In this document: piece after piece, positions 8,542 to 17,563 of the stretch | How the letters are laid out: the number at the start of each line of letters is the position of its first letter | How positions within the stretch are numbered: position 1 is the first letter of the stretch | Source of the DNA: Streptomyces ficellus | Lineage (GTDB): Bacteria > Actinomycetota > Actinomycetes > Streptomycetales > Streptomycetaceae | Reading direction: 5' to 3' | Length of the DNA stretch: 64,000 nucleotides | NCBI RefSeq assembly: GCF_030406405.1 | Contig: NZ_JAUEPL010000010.1 | Span: 1 to 64,000, forward strand | Translations under genes and position numbers: made by a program | The notes under the pieces: model-generated | Seen by the model: only the letters and a program-made list of their open reading frames with translations | Told to the model about the DNA's origin: nothing | Database searches by the model: none

Positions 8542-9351
8542 GTGTCCGAAGGCGATGTCCGTCTGGTGGCGCGAAATCTCGACGTCGGGCACGCGGGTCG
8601 CCCGGTGCTGAAGCAGGTGGACCTGTCCCTGACGGCGGGCCGGATCACCGTCCTGGTCGGGCCCAACGGCTGCGGCAAATCGACCCTGTTGCGCACGGTG
8701 GCCGGTCTGCTGCCGCCCATGGGCGGCGAGGTGCGCATCGATGACGAGCCGCTCCGCTCGCTCGGGCGCCGCACCCTGTCCCAGCGCCTGGCGTTCCTGC
8801 CGCAAACCTCGCAGGCCCCGGCCGGGGTGACGGTGCGTGAGCTGGTACGCCACGGCCGGTACGCCCACCGCGGCGCCCTCGCCCGCCACACCGCCGAGGA
8901 CACGGAGGCCATCGACTGGGCGCTGGAGGTCACCGACGCGGCCCCCCTGGTGGACCGCCGGCTGGACGAGCTGTCCGGCGGCGAACGCCAGCGCGCCTGG
9001 CTGGCCATGGTGCTGGCGCAGCGCGCGGGCGTCCTGCTGCTGGACGAGCCCACCACGTACCTCGACATGCGCCACCAGTTCGAAGTGCTCGACGTCGTAC
9101 GGCGGCTGGCCCGCGAACATGGCATCGCCTGCGGTGTGGTGCTGCACGACCTGATGCAGGCGGCCGCCTACGCCGACGACGTCGTGGTCGTCGCGGACGG
9201 CGGGATCGCGGCCGCCGGCGCCCCCGACGACGTACTGAACCCCGACGTCATCGACCGGGCGTTCGGCCTGCGCGTCAATGTCGTCCGCGATCCGGCGACC
9301 GGCTACCTGGCCTGCTTCCCCCAGCGTCCCGAAGCCGCGACCGCCTCCTGA
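8542..9351 (+). CDS. Ferric-siderophore ABC transporter ATP-binding protein
   Basis: 269 residues of a FecE/FepC-type ATPase energising ferric-siderophore import. Visible elements are Walker A GPNGCGKST, Q-loop LAFLPQTSQAP, signature LSGGERQRAW, Walker B VLLLDEPTTYLD and the switch His in VVLHDLMQA. The start GTG 8542 follows AGGAGGGG at 8529-8535; GTG 8539 is directly adjacent and ATG 8503 also lies in frame. It is the first gene of an uptake operon under the iron box, followed by the binding lipoprotein and a double permease. Confidence 0.92.
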   Translation: MSEGDVRLVARNLDVGHAGRPVLKQVDLSLTAGRITVLVGPNGCGKSTLLRTVAGLLPPMGGEVRIDDEPLRSLGRRTLSQRLAFLPQTSQAPAGVTVRELVRHGRYAHRGALARHTAEDTEAIDWALEVTDAAPLVDRRLDELSGGERQRAWLAMVLAQRAGVLLLDEPTTYLDMRHQFEVLDVVRRLAREHGIACGVVLHDLMQAAAYADDVVVVADGGIAAAGAPDDVLNPDVIDRAFGLRVNVVRDPATGYLACFPQRPEAATAS

Positions 9352-9416
9352 GACGCGCGTACCACCCCAGTACACCCCCCGCACACCCAGCACACCCAGC
9401 ACAAAGGAGACACTCC

Positions 9417-10412
9417 ATGCAGAGAATGCTGCGCGCCCTCGCGACGGGCGGTACCGCTGTGGCACTCATGCTGACCGCCGCCGGCTGCGGGTCCGGGACG
9501 GTCGGTGACACCACGGACGGCAAGACGGGCGGGGACAAGACCGCGAGCGGCAAGATCACCGTCGACACCGCGCAGGGCAAGGTCAGCCTCGACAAGCCCG
9601 CCACGAAGGTGGTGGCGCTGGAGTGGACCTACACCGAGGAGCTGGTCGCGCTCGGCGTCACCCCCGCGGGCAACGCCGACAACAAGGGCTACAGCACCTG
9701 GATCACCGCCAAGGGCGCCGCCCTGCCGGGCAAGGTCACCGACGTGGGCGACCGCAACGAGCCCAGCCTGGAGAAGATCAGGGCCCTCCAGCCCGACCTC
9801 ATCGTCATCGACAACGACCGCTCCAAGGCCAACCTCAAGCAGCTCCAGGCCATCGCGCCGGTGCTGTCCTTCACGTACACCACCAAGCCCCAGCTCGCGA
9901 CGATGAAGAAGAACTTCGGCGAGCTGGCGAAGGCGGTCGGCAAGGAGGACAAGGCCGCCGAGGTGACCAAGCAGATCGACGCCAAGGCCGCCGACCTCAA
10001 GGCCCGGCTCGACAAGGCCGGCAAGGGCGGCCTGAAGTACGCGCTCGCGCAGGGCTTCACCGCCAACGGCAGCGCCTCGATCCGGATGCTCACCGACGAC
10101 GCCATCGCCCCCCAGGTGCTGGGCCTCGCCGGGCTGAAGAACGGCTGGAAGGGCCAGTCCGACGCGTGGGGCATGACCACGGTCGGCGTCGAGGGCCTGA
10201 CCAAGGTGGAGAAGGACGCGACGTTCCTGTACGTGGCGGCCGACAACGACAACCCGTTCACCGGCGACCTCAAGGACAACCCGGTCTGGAAGGGCCTGGA
10301 CTTCGTCAAGAAGGACAAGGCGCTGCCGCTCGACCCGGGCACCTGGCTGTTCGGCGGCCCGCTGTCGGCGATGCACCTCCTCGACGAGACCGGCAAGGCT
10401 CTGAAGGTCTGA
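9417..10412 (+). CDS. Iron-siderophore-binding lipoprotein
   Basis: 331 residues. The signal ends in a lipobox-like AAGC (MLTAAGCGSG), placing the protein on the outer face of the membrane. The body is a FecB/FhuD-type (PF01497) binding fold: KVVALEWTYTEELVALGV, the early DVGDRNEPSLEKIRALQPDLIV and a C-terminal LDFVKKDKALPLD segment. It should capture a ferric hydroxamate for the ATPase and permease encoded on either side. Its stop overlaps an ATG (TGATG at 10410-10414), the signature of translational coupling to the permease, which matters for the frameshift described there. Confidence 0.92.
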   Translation: MQRMLRALATGGTAVALMLTAAGCGSGTVGDTTDGKTGGDKTASGKITVDTAQGKVSLDKPATKVVALEWTYTEELVALGVTPAGNADNKGYSTWITAKGAALPGKVTDVGDRNEPSLEKIRALQPDLIVIDNDRSKANLKQLQAIAPVLSFTYTTKPQLATMKKNFGELAKAVGKEDKAAEVTKQIDAKAADLKARLDKAGKGGLKYALAQGFTANGSASIRMLTDDAIAPQVLGLAGLKNGWKGQSDAWGMTTVGVEGLTKVEKDATFLYVAADNDNPFTGDLKDNPVWKGLDFVKKDKALPLDPGTWLFGGPLSAMHLLDETGKALKV

Positions 10413-10461
10413 TGGTCTCGGAAGGACTGACGGCCACCCCGGCCTGTCCCTCCTGCTGTGC

Positions 10462-12444
10462 GTGGCCGCCGTGGTCCACTTGGGCCTCGGGGCGTCCGGG
10501 GTGGGCATAGGCGACATCGCCGCGCTGCTCGCCGGCCACGGCGACCCCCGCACCGAGGACGTCCTGCTCGGCAGCCGGCTGCCGCGCACCCTGACCGGGC
10601 TGGTCGTCGGCATCGCGCTCGGCGTCTCCGGGGTGCTCGTCCAGGGAGCGACCCGTAACCCGCTCGCGGCCCCCGACACGCTGGGCGTGAACGCCGGGGC
10701 GTACTTCGCCGTGGTGCTCGTGGCGTTCACGGGCGTGAGCCTGGGTCCGCTGCCCGCCGGAGGGGCGGCGTTCCTCGGCGGGCTCGTCGCGGTCGGCGTG
10801 GTGTACCTGCTCACCAGCGGCGGGGTGCTGACCCCCGGCCGGGTGCTGCTCGCCGGGGCGACCGTCGCGCTGGCCGGCACCTCGGCGGCCGAGTTCCTCC
10901 AGATGCTCGACGTGCAGGCGACGCGCGGCCTGTTCTTCTGGGGCAACGGCACCCTGATGCAGTCCGGCCTGGAACGGCCGCTGATCCTCGGCGCGGTCGT
11001 CCTCGCCGGTGCGTTGATCGCGCCGCTCCTGGCGCGGCCGCTGGACCTGCTGGCGCTCGGCGACGAGACCGCGCAGGCGATGGGCGTACGGGTCGAACGC
11101 ATCCGGCCCGCCGCGTTCCTGGTCGCCGTGCTGCTGTCCGCCGCGGCCGTCTCGCTGGCCGGACCGATCGGGTTCGTCGGGCTCATCGCGCCCGTGATGG
11201 TGCGCCAGTTGGGCCTGCGCAAGCACGCGCTGGCCATCCCCATGGCGGCGCTGCTGGCCTCGGCGCTGGTGCTCGGCGCGGACGCGGCGGCCCAGCTGAT
11301 CGTGACGCCGTCCGCCACGCAGCCCGCGGAGATCCCCGTCGGTGTGGTCACCGCGCTCATCGGCGGCCCCGTCTTCATGGCCCTCGCCCGGCGGGTGAGC
11401 ACCGGCGACGCCGACACCGGCGCGGCGGTCGTCGTCTCCGGCCGGCGCCGCGCGCCCACCTACGCCGTCGCGCTCGGCGGCGGACTGGTGGCGCTGGCCG
11501 TCGCGATCGTGGTGTCGCTGCGCGTGGGAGACGTCGAGGTCAGCTGGAGCCAGCTGGGCGCGGCGCTGTTCGGGTCGGCCGAGCAGATCACCGAAGCGGT
11601 GGTGTCCTACCGGCTGCCGCGCATCCTGGTCGCCGCGCTCGCCGGGGCCTGCCTGGCGGTCGCGGGCGCGGCCGTGCAGGCGGTCGTACGCAACCCCCTG
11701 GCCGAGCCGGGACTCGTGGGCGTGACCGGCGGGGCCTCGCTCGGTGCCGTCACGGTCATCCTCGTCGTGCCCTCGGCGCCGCTGGCGGCCCTGCCCGCGG
11801 CGGCGGCGATCGGCGGCGTCCTGATGCTCGGCCTGGTGATCCTGGTGGCCCGGGGCACCAGCGGCGGCGGGCGGAACGTGCTGGACCCGACCCGGGTGGT
11901 CCTGGTGGGCCTGGGCGCGGCCGCCACCTCGATGGCCCTGGTCAACATCATGGTGGTCGGCGCGCAGATGAACATCGCGGCCGCGCTGAACTGGCTCGCC
12001 GGCAGCACGTACGCCCGTGACTTCTCCGCGCTGGGCTGGCTCGCCCTGCCCGCGCTGGTCGCCGTCGTGCTGGTGGCCGCCGCGCGGCCGGTGAACCTGC
12101 TCGCCCTGGGCGAGGAGCTGCCGCGCGCGCTCGGCCTCGAACTGGGCCGCGCCCGGCTGCTGGTGCTCGGCGCCGGCGCCGTCCTGGCGGCCGGTACGGC
12201 GGCGGCGGTCGGCGCGGTCGGCTTCGTCGGGCTCGTCGCCCCGCACCTGGCCCGGCGCATCGTCGGCAGCGGCACCGCGCGGGTGGTGCCGATGGCGGCG
12301 GTCCTGGGCGCGGTGCTGGTGGTCGCCTCCGACGCGCTGGGCCGCTGGCTGCTCGCCCCGACCGAGATCCCGGTCGGCATCGTCACCGCCCTGCTCGGCG
12401 CACCGTACCTGGTGTGGCTGCTGCGCCGGACGCAGGACGTGTGA
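10462..12444 (+). CDS. FhuB-like double FecCD permease; start probably frameshifted
   Basis: 660 residues containing two tandem FecCD permease halves, as in FhuB. Each half has the repeated motif pair: TRNPLAAPDTLGVN and VRNPLAEPGLVGVTG, and GPIGFVGLIAPVM and GAVGFVGLVAPHL. It forms the membrane channel for ferric siderophore. No ATG or credible ribosome site lies in this frame: GTG 10462 is the first usual start and cuts the first helix short. The coupled ATG 10412 reads MVSEGLTATPA in another frame, and one base change before about 10456 would join it to SLLLCVAAVVHLGLG. The stop is 8 bases from the convergent MFS gene. Confidence 0.88.
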   Translation: MAAVVHLGLGASGVGIGDIAALLAGHGDPRTEDVLLGSRLPRTLTGLVVGIALGVSGVLVQGATRNPLAAPDTLGVNAGAYFAVVLVAFTGVSLGPLPAGGAAFLGGLVAVGVVYLLTSGGVLTPGRVLLAGATVALAGTSAAEFLQMLDVQATRGLFFWGNGTLMQSGLERPLILGAVVLAGALIAPLLARPLDLLALGDETAQAMGVRVERIRPAAFLVAVLLSAAAVSLAGPIGFVGLIAPVMVRQLGLRKHALAIPMAALLASALVLGADAAAQLIVTPSATQPAEIPVGVVTALIGGPVFMALARRVSTGDADTGAAVVVSGRRRAPTYAVALGGGLVALAVAIVVSLRVGDVEVSWSQLGAALFGSAEQITEAVVSYRLPRILVAALAGACLAVAGAAVQAVVRNPLAEPGLVGVTGGASLGAVTVILVVPSAPLAALPAAAAIGGVLMLGLVILVARGTSGGGRNVLDPTRVVLVGLGAAATSMALVNIMVVGAQMNIAAALNWLAGSTYARDFSALGWLALPALVAVVLVAAARPVNLLALGEELPRALGLELGRARLLVLGAGAVLAAGTAAAVGAVGFVGLVAPHLARRIVGSGTARVVPMAAVLGAVLVVASDALGRWLLAPTEIPVGIVTALLGAPYLVWLLRRTQDV

Positions 12445-12452
12445 CGGCCGGC

Positions 12453-14006
12453 TCAGGACGTCTGGGGGATACGGGACCGGGGCCGCTTCGCGGTCCCGGT
12501 GGCCGCCTCCGGCCCGTCCCTGAGCGTGCGGGCGGCAAGCACGCCGAGCAGGCAGACGAGTGCGGAGGCCAGGCAGACGGTGCTGAACGCGCCGGAGAAC
12601 GCCGAGCGGGCCAGCGGCTGGAGCGCGGGGTCGACCATCTCCAGCCGCCCGGTCGCGACGGCGTCCCGCAACCCCGCCCCGCCCGGCCCCCCGCCCGCAC
12701 CCGGGCCCTGCACCAGGCCCAGGCCCTCGTCGAGGCGGGCCGAGAACAGGGCACCGAAGAGCGCGACGCCCGTCGCGGTGCCGAGCGGGTAGCAGGCGTT
12801 GGTCAGCCCGGAGGCCATCCCCGCCCGGTCGGCGGGGGCCGCGCCCACCGCCACGCCCATCAGCGGCGGGAAGATGACGGCGCCTCCGACGCCCAGCAGC
12901 ACCAGGCCGGCGGCCGTCGCCACCCGCCCGCCGGCCGCCCCGCCACCTCCCGGCGCGGCGGCGGCCGCCAGCACCAGCAGGCCGCCCGCCTGGGCCGCGA
13001 AGCCCCCGGCGACCAGCGAGGCGGCCGAAAAGGCGCGTTGCAGGCGGGCCATGAACAGCCCGGCCAGCAGCAGACTGCCCGTCAGGGGGACCAGCTGGAG
13101 CCCCACTTCCAGGGGCGAGTACGCGTGGGTGCTCTGCAGCCACAGCGTGACGAAGGCGAGCACGCCCAGGCTGGACATCCGCGCCAGGAACCCGAGCACC
13201 GCCGCGCCCGAGAACGCGCGGACCCGCAGCAGCGTCAGGTCGATCAGACCGTCCCCGCGCCGCTGGCTGGCCACCAACGCCACGGCGAGTACGACGCCGA
13301 CAGCCGCCGAGACCGTCACATCGGCCCCCGCCCACCCCGACTCAGGCCCGGCCACCAGCGGATAGTGCAGGGCCAGCAGCGCACCGACGGCGAGCAGCGC
13401 GCCCAGGGCGTCGATCCGGCGCCGGGCCCCACGCGGCGCGGCCGACTCCGGCATCCGGGCCAGCGCACCGGCCACCACCAAGGCGCCGATGGGCACATTG
13501 ACCAGGAAGATCCACCGCCAGCCGAGCGCCTCGACCAGCACCCCGCCGACCAGCGGCCCCAAAGCCCCGGCGGCCGAGGCGATGGCGGCGAACGCGGCTA
13601 TCGCCCGCTGGCGGCGGGCGCCTTCGTACGCGGCGGCCATGAGGGCGAGCGTGGGGGCGAACACCATGGCGCCGCCCAGTCCTTGGGCGGCCCGCGCGGC
13701 GATGAGCGCCGTGGCGTCCGGGGCCAGTCCGCACCCAGCCGAGGCGAGCGTGAACAGCACCATGCCGAGGGTGAACACGGCGCGCCGGCCCATCCGGTCG
13801 GAGAGTGCCCCCGCGGTGAGGATCAGCGCCCCGAACGCCAGCGAATACGCCGACACGGTCCACTGCACCCGGTCCAGCCCGGCCCCCAGGTCCCGCGCGA
13901 TGTCGGACAGCGCGACGTTCACGACGGTCACGTCCAGGGTCATCATCACGCCACCGGCGCTGACCAGGGCGAAGGTCCAACGGGGGGAACGGCGGCCGGA
14001 AGCCAC
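12453..14006 (-). CDS. DHA2-type MFS exporter, probable siderophore efflux
   Basis: 517 residues, about 14 hydrophobic segments, the size of the DHA2 (EmrB/QacA) family of the major facilitator superfamily. Family motifs visible are LDVTVVNVALSDIARDLG in helix 1, the loop 2-3 motif GALSDRMGRRAVF, and LGPLVGGVLVEALGWRWIFLVN (motif C region and helix 6). The start GTG 14006 is set by GGAGGTGA six bases upstream. The gene is divergent from the siderophore synthesis operon and shares the 14115 iron box region, so export of the siderophore is the likely job; drug export is the alternative. Confidence 0.88.
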   Translation of the reverse strand: MASGRRSPRWTFALVSAGGVMMTLDVTVVNVALSDIARDLGAGLDRVQWTVSAYSLAFGALILTAGALSDRMGRRAVFTLGMVLFTLASAGCGLAPDATALIAARAAQGLGGAMVFAPTLALMAAAYEGARRQRAIAAFAAIASAAGALGPLVGGVLVEALGWRWIFLVNVPIGALVVAGALARMPESAAPRGARRRIDALGALLAVGALLALHYPLVAGPESGWAGADVTVSAAVGVVLAVALVASQRRGDGLIDLTLLRVRAFSGAAVLGFLARMSSLGVLAFVTLWLQSTHAYSPLEVGLQLVPLTGSLLLAGLFMARLQRAFSAASLVAGGFAAQAGGLLVLAAAAAPGGGGAAGGRVATAAGLVLLGVGGAVIFPPLMGVAVGAAPADRAGMASGLTNACYPLGTATGVALFGALFSARLDEGLGLVQGPGAGGGPGGAGLRDAVATGRLEMVDPALQPLARSAFSGAFSTVCLASALVCLLGVLAARTLRDGPEAATGTAKRPRSRIPQTS

Positions 14007-14114
14007 GGGATCACCTCCACTTGACGTCGAGCCCGGGGAAAAGGGCAGCCCGACGCCGGTCGGGCGTTGACGGCACGTCACATCCCGAGTCTGGCCGGAT
14101 GTTGACCTTGCCTA

Positions 14115-14133
14115 TAAGGTAAGCCTAACCTAA
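14115..14133. promoter_or_regulatory. Iron box between MFS exporter and siderophore operon
   Basis: TAAGGTAAGCCTAACCTAA matches the actinobacterial iron box (TTAGGTTAGGCTAACCTAA) at 17 of 19 positions. It is followed at once by TCTAAGC, possibly a second half site. It lies in the divergent gap and could repress both the biosynthetic operon and the MFS gene when iron is plentiful. Confidence 0.9.
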
Positions 14134-14198
14134 TCTAAGCCCGCTTGTGCGTCCAGACGTTCGAGCGGAAAGATCCGGACAGACATCGGAGCTGCCTG

Positions 14199-16010
14199 AT
14201 GCCCCTCCCCGCCGACCATCCCGTGCCCGCGCTGTCGGACGTGGCTCCTCCAGCCTGGCGGGAAGCCAACCGACGACTTCTCGCCAAAGCGATAGGCGAG
14301 TGGTGCTTCGAAGACATGCTCAAGGCGGTCGAAACCAGTGACGGCGCCTACCGCGTCGACCTCGACAGCGGTACGACGTACGCCTTCAACGCCACCGTGG
14401 GCGCGTTCGGCTGGCTGCGCGTCGACCCGGCGTCGATCACCCGCACCGCGACCAGCATGCTCGGCAACGCCATCGCCCAACCGGCCTGGGACGCCCAGCA
14501 GTTCCTGCTCGAAGCGGCCTCGACGATCGGCAGCGACCCCTCCACGATCGCCACGTACTTCACCGAGCTCTCCGCCACCCTCGCCGTGGACGCCGCACGC
14601 ATCACCCACGGCGGCGAAACCGTCGCCGAGCTGCGCGCCCTGGGCCACACGGAGCTGGAGTGCCGCATGACCGGGCACAACCTGCTCGTCGCCAACAAGG
14701 GCCGGATCGGCTTCTCCGCCACCGACGTACGCCAGTACGCCCCCGAGTCGGCGCAGTCGCTGCAACTCCAGTGGGTCGCCGTCCACCGCGGCCTCGCCGA
14801 GTTCCGCGGCACCTCGGAGCTGTCCGAAGAGAACATCCTCGCAAGGGAACTGGACGACGAGACCCGGGCACGCTTCACCGCCGTTCTCCACGAGGCGGGC
14901 GTGGACCCGGAGGGCTACGTCTGGATGCCGGTGCACCCCTGGCAGTGGGACCACGCCGTCCAGATCCTGCACGCCGCCGACGTGGCACAGCGCCGCATCA
15001 TCCCGCTCGGCGAGAGCACCGACTCCTACCTGCCGGGCCAGTCCATCCGTACGATGGCCAACGTCACCGCCCCCGAGCGGTACGACGTCAAACTCCCGCT
15101 CAAAATCCTCAACACCCTCGTCTGGCGCGGCATCCCGCCGCACTGCACCATGGGCGCCCCCGTCGTCACCCAGTGGCTGCGCGGACTGGTGGAGCGCGAC
15201 CCGTTCCTGACGGACGAGTGCCGCACCGTGTTCCTCGGCGAGGTCGCCTCGGTGACCGTGCGCCACCCCTACCTCTCCAAGCTGGAGAACGCCCCCTACC
15301 AGCACCTGGAGACCCTGGGCTGCATCTGGCGCGACTCGGTGTCCGCCCGCAAGGACCCCGACGAGCGCGTCCGCACCTTCGCCTCGCTGCTGCACGTCGA
15401 CAACGCCGGTGACGCGTTCGTCGCCGAGCTCGTCCGCGCCTCGGGCCTCGACCCGCAGGAGTGGCTGCGCCGGCTCTTCGACACGCTGCTCGTGCCGATC
15501 ATGCACGTCCTGTACCGGTACGGCGTCACGTTCAACCCGCACGGCCAGAACACGCTGATCGGGTACGACGAGAACGACGTACCCGTCCGCCTGTACCTGA
15601 AGGACTTCGTGGACGACGTGTGCGTGTCCTTCACGGACGTGCCCGAGCGCGGTCCCGAGCCGGACGGACACGACCACGTGCTCCCCCGCAAGCACCCCTC
15701 GATCATCAAGCAGCACGTCGTGGACCAGGTCTTCGTCGGCCACTTCCGCTACCTGGCGCCGCTCTGCGCCGACCAGCTGGGCGTACCGGAGAAAACGTTC
15801 TGGCGCCTGGTGCGGCAGACGATCCTCGACTTCCAGAAGCGGTTCCCCGAGCTGGTCGACAGGTTCGCCGAGTACGACCTGCTCACCCCCGAGATCCCCC
15901 GGTACGGCCTGAACCGCGACCGGATCGTGGTCACCCGGTACACCGACCGCGCCCTGCGGCACGCGCTGTACCCGAACGGCACGCACCCCAACCCGCTCGC
16001 CGAAGGCTGA
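14199..16010 (+). CDS. IucA/IucC-family NIS siderophore synthetase (first)
   Basis: 603 residues. NRPS-independent siderophore synthetases adenylate a carboxylate, commonly citrate, and couple it to an amine or alcohol. Features of the fold are present: EFRGTSELSEENILAREL, the ATP-site HPWQWDH, the Ser/Thr/Arg-rich YLPGQSIRTMANV, HGQNTLIGYDENDVPV and RLYLKDFVDDV. The start ATG 14199 is favoured by GGAG seven bases upstream over an in-frame GTG at 14145. It leads a five-gene operon behind an iron box and is the closer match to the RhbF/IucC group by general appearance, though the synthetase class cannot be settled by eye. Confidence 0.9.
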   Translation: MPLPADHPVPALSDVAPPAWREANRRLLAKAIGEWCFEDMLKAVETSDGAYRVDLDSGTTYAFNATVGAFGWLRVDPASITRTATSMLGNAIAQPAWDAQQFLLEAASTIGSDPSTIATYFTELSATLAVDAARITHGGETVAELRALGHTELECRMTGHNLLVANKGRIGFSATDVRQYAPESAQSLQLQWVAVHRGLAEFRGTSELSEENILARELDDETRARFTAVLHEAGVDPEGYVWMPVHPWQWDHAVQILHAADVAQRRIIPLGESTDSYLPGQSIRTMANVTAPERYDVKLPLKILNTLVWRGIPPHCTMGAPVVTQWLRGLVERDPFLTDECRTVFLGEVASVTVRHPYLSKLENAPYQHLETLGCIWRDSVSARKDPDERVRTFASLLHVDNAGDAFVAELVRASGLDPQEWLRRLFDTLLVPIMHVLYRYGVTFNPHGQNTLIGYDENDVPVRLYLKDFVDDVCVSFTDVPERGPEPDGHDHVLPRKHPSIIKQHVVDQVFVGHFRYLAPLCADQLGVPEKTFWRLVRQTILDFQKRFPELVDRFAEYDLLTPEIPRYGLNRDRIVVTRYTDRALRHALYPNGTHPNPLAEG

Positions 16011-16021
16011 GGAGACCGGGC

Positions 16022-17563
16022 GTGACACCGCTGACCCAGGCACGACCTCTGCTGTCCCCCTTCCCGCCGTCCCTGCTGGCCGGTTCCCGAGACGGCCTCG
16101 CCGAAGTCCTCGCCACGCTCGCCGAGGCCATCGACACCGCCTCGACCGCGCACCGCCCGGCCGGACCCCTCCCCGCGGGCACCCCCGCCGAGGTCCTCGC
16201 CGCGGCCACCGAGGCGCTGGGGGCCGCCGAGCTGCCCGCCGAGGGGCTCGGCGCCAAAGCCGCCCTCCAGCGGCTGGCCACCGTGCTCGTGGAGCACGGC
16301 ATCGACCTGTCCCACCCCCGCGCCGCCGCCCACCTGCAACCGCCGCCGCTGGCGGTCGCCGTCGCCGCCGACGCCCTGGCGAGCGCCGGGAACGCCTCGC
16401 TCGACACCTATGACTCCGGCCCCTCCGCCATCGCCGTCGAACGCTGGCTCATCGGCGTACTGACCCGGCTGGCGGGACTGGGCGAGCGCGCCGACGGCGT
16501 CCTCACCCCGGGCGGGTCGCTGTCCAACCTGATGGGCCTGCTGCTCGCCCGGGACGCCGCCTCCTTCCGGCGCGGGATCAACGCGCGCGAGCAGGGCGTG
16601 GCCGCCCTGCCCGGCCCGGTGGTGTTCTGCTCCGAGCTCGCCCACTTCTCCACCCACCGGGCGTGCGCCGCCCTGGGCCTGGGGGAGGCCGCCGTGTTCC
16701 CGGTGCCGGTGGACGAGCGGCGCCGTATGCGGCCCGACGCCCTGGCCGCCGCCCTGGACGCGCTCGGGCCCGACCGGACCCCCGTCGCGGTGGTCGCGAC
16801 CGCGGGGACCACCGACTTCGGCTCCATCGACCCGCTGCCCGAGATCGCCGAGATCGCTTCCGGGCACGGCATATGGATGCACGTGGACGCCGCCTACGGC
16901 TTCGGCGCGCTGTTCTCCGAGCGGCTGGCCGGCCGGCTCGCGGGCCTGGAGCTGGCCGACTCGGTCACCCTCGACCTGCACAAGCTCGGCTGGCAGCCCG
17001 CCGCCACCAGTGTGCTGCTGGTCTCCGACACCACCGCCTTCACCTCCCTGGACCGCGAGGTCGCCTACCTCAACCCGGTCGACGACGCCGAAGCCGGCTA
17101 CGACGGGCTGCTCGGCCGCAGCCTCCAGACCACCCGCCGCCCCGACGCGGTGAAGGCCGCCGCCACTCTCCTGACGTACGGCCGCACCGGCCTGGGCCGC
17201 ATGGTCGACACCTGCCACGAGCTCGCCCGCCACGCCGAGCGGCGCATCCTCGCCGAACCCGAGCTGGAGCTGGTCGCACCGGCGGAGCTGACCACCGTGG
17301 TGTTCCGCTACCGCGGCAACGCCCGCCCGGCGGTCCTCGGCGAGCTCAACGGCGCCCTGCGCAGGCGGCTGCTGGAGTCCGGCACCGCCCTCATCGGGCG
17401 TACGGAGGTCAAGGCCGCCGGACCGGGCTCCCGCACGCGGGTGTGCCTGAAGTTCACCCTGCTCAACCCCACCGCCACCGCCGACGACATCGACGGCCTC
17501 GTGGACACCGTCCTCGACGCCGGCCGCACCTGTGAACGACTCATCGAGGAGGGCGCCGCATGA
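16022..17563 (+). CDS. PLP-dependent group II decarboxylase for siderophore diamine
   Basis: 513 residues of the pyridoxal-phosphate decarboxylase family PF00282. The cofactor sites are visible: GGSLSNLMGLLLARD, the Asp in HVDAAYGFGALFSE and the Schiff-base Lys in DLHKLGWQP. In hydroxamate siderophore pathways this enzyme makes the diamine: cadaverine from lysine (DesA), putrescine from ornithine, or 1,3-diaminopropane from 2,4-diaminobutyrate (RhbB). Which substrate applies cannot be read from the sequence. GTG 16022 follows GAGGAGA. Its stop overlaps the next start (ATGA at 17560), so the genes are translationally coupled. Confidence 0.88.
   Translation: MTPLTQARPLLSPFPPSLLAGSRDGLAEVLATLAEAIDTASTAHRPAGPLPAGTPAEVLAAATEALGAAELPAEGLGAKAALQRLATVLVEHGIDLSHPRAAAHLQPPPLAVAVAADALASAGNASLDTYDSGPSAIAVERWLIGVLTRLAGLGERADGVLTPGGSLSNLMGLLLARDAASFRRGINAREQGVAALPGPVVFCSELAHFSTHRACAALGLGEAAVFPVPVDERRRMRPDALAAALDALGPDRTPVAVVATAGTTDFGSIDPLPEIAEIASGHGIWMHVDAAYGFGALFSERLAGRLAGLELADSVTLDLHKLGWQPAATSVLLVSDTTAFTSLDREVAYLNPVDDAEAGYDGLLGRSLQTTRRPDAVKAAATLLTYGRTGLGRMVDTCHELARHAERRILAEPELELVAPAELTTVVFRYRGNARPAVLGELNGALRRRLLESGTALIGRTEVKAAGPGSRTRVCLKFTLLNPTATADDIDGLVDTVLDAGRTCERLIEEGAA

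Noticed and set aside
10306..13335. A long minus-strand frame across permease and MFS genes
   Set aside because: Composition is Arg/Gln/His-rich without motifs; both real genes have clear family signatures and correct codon bias.
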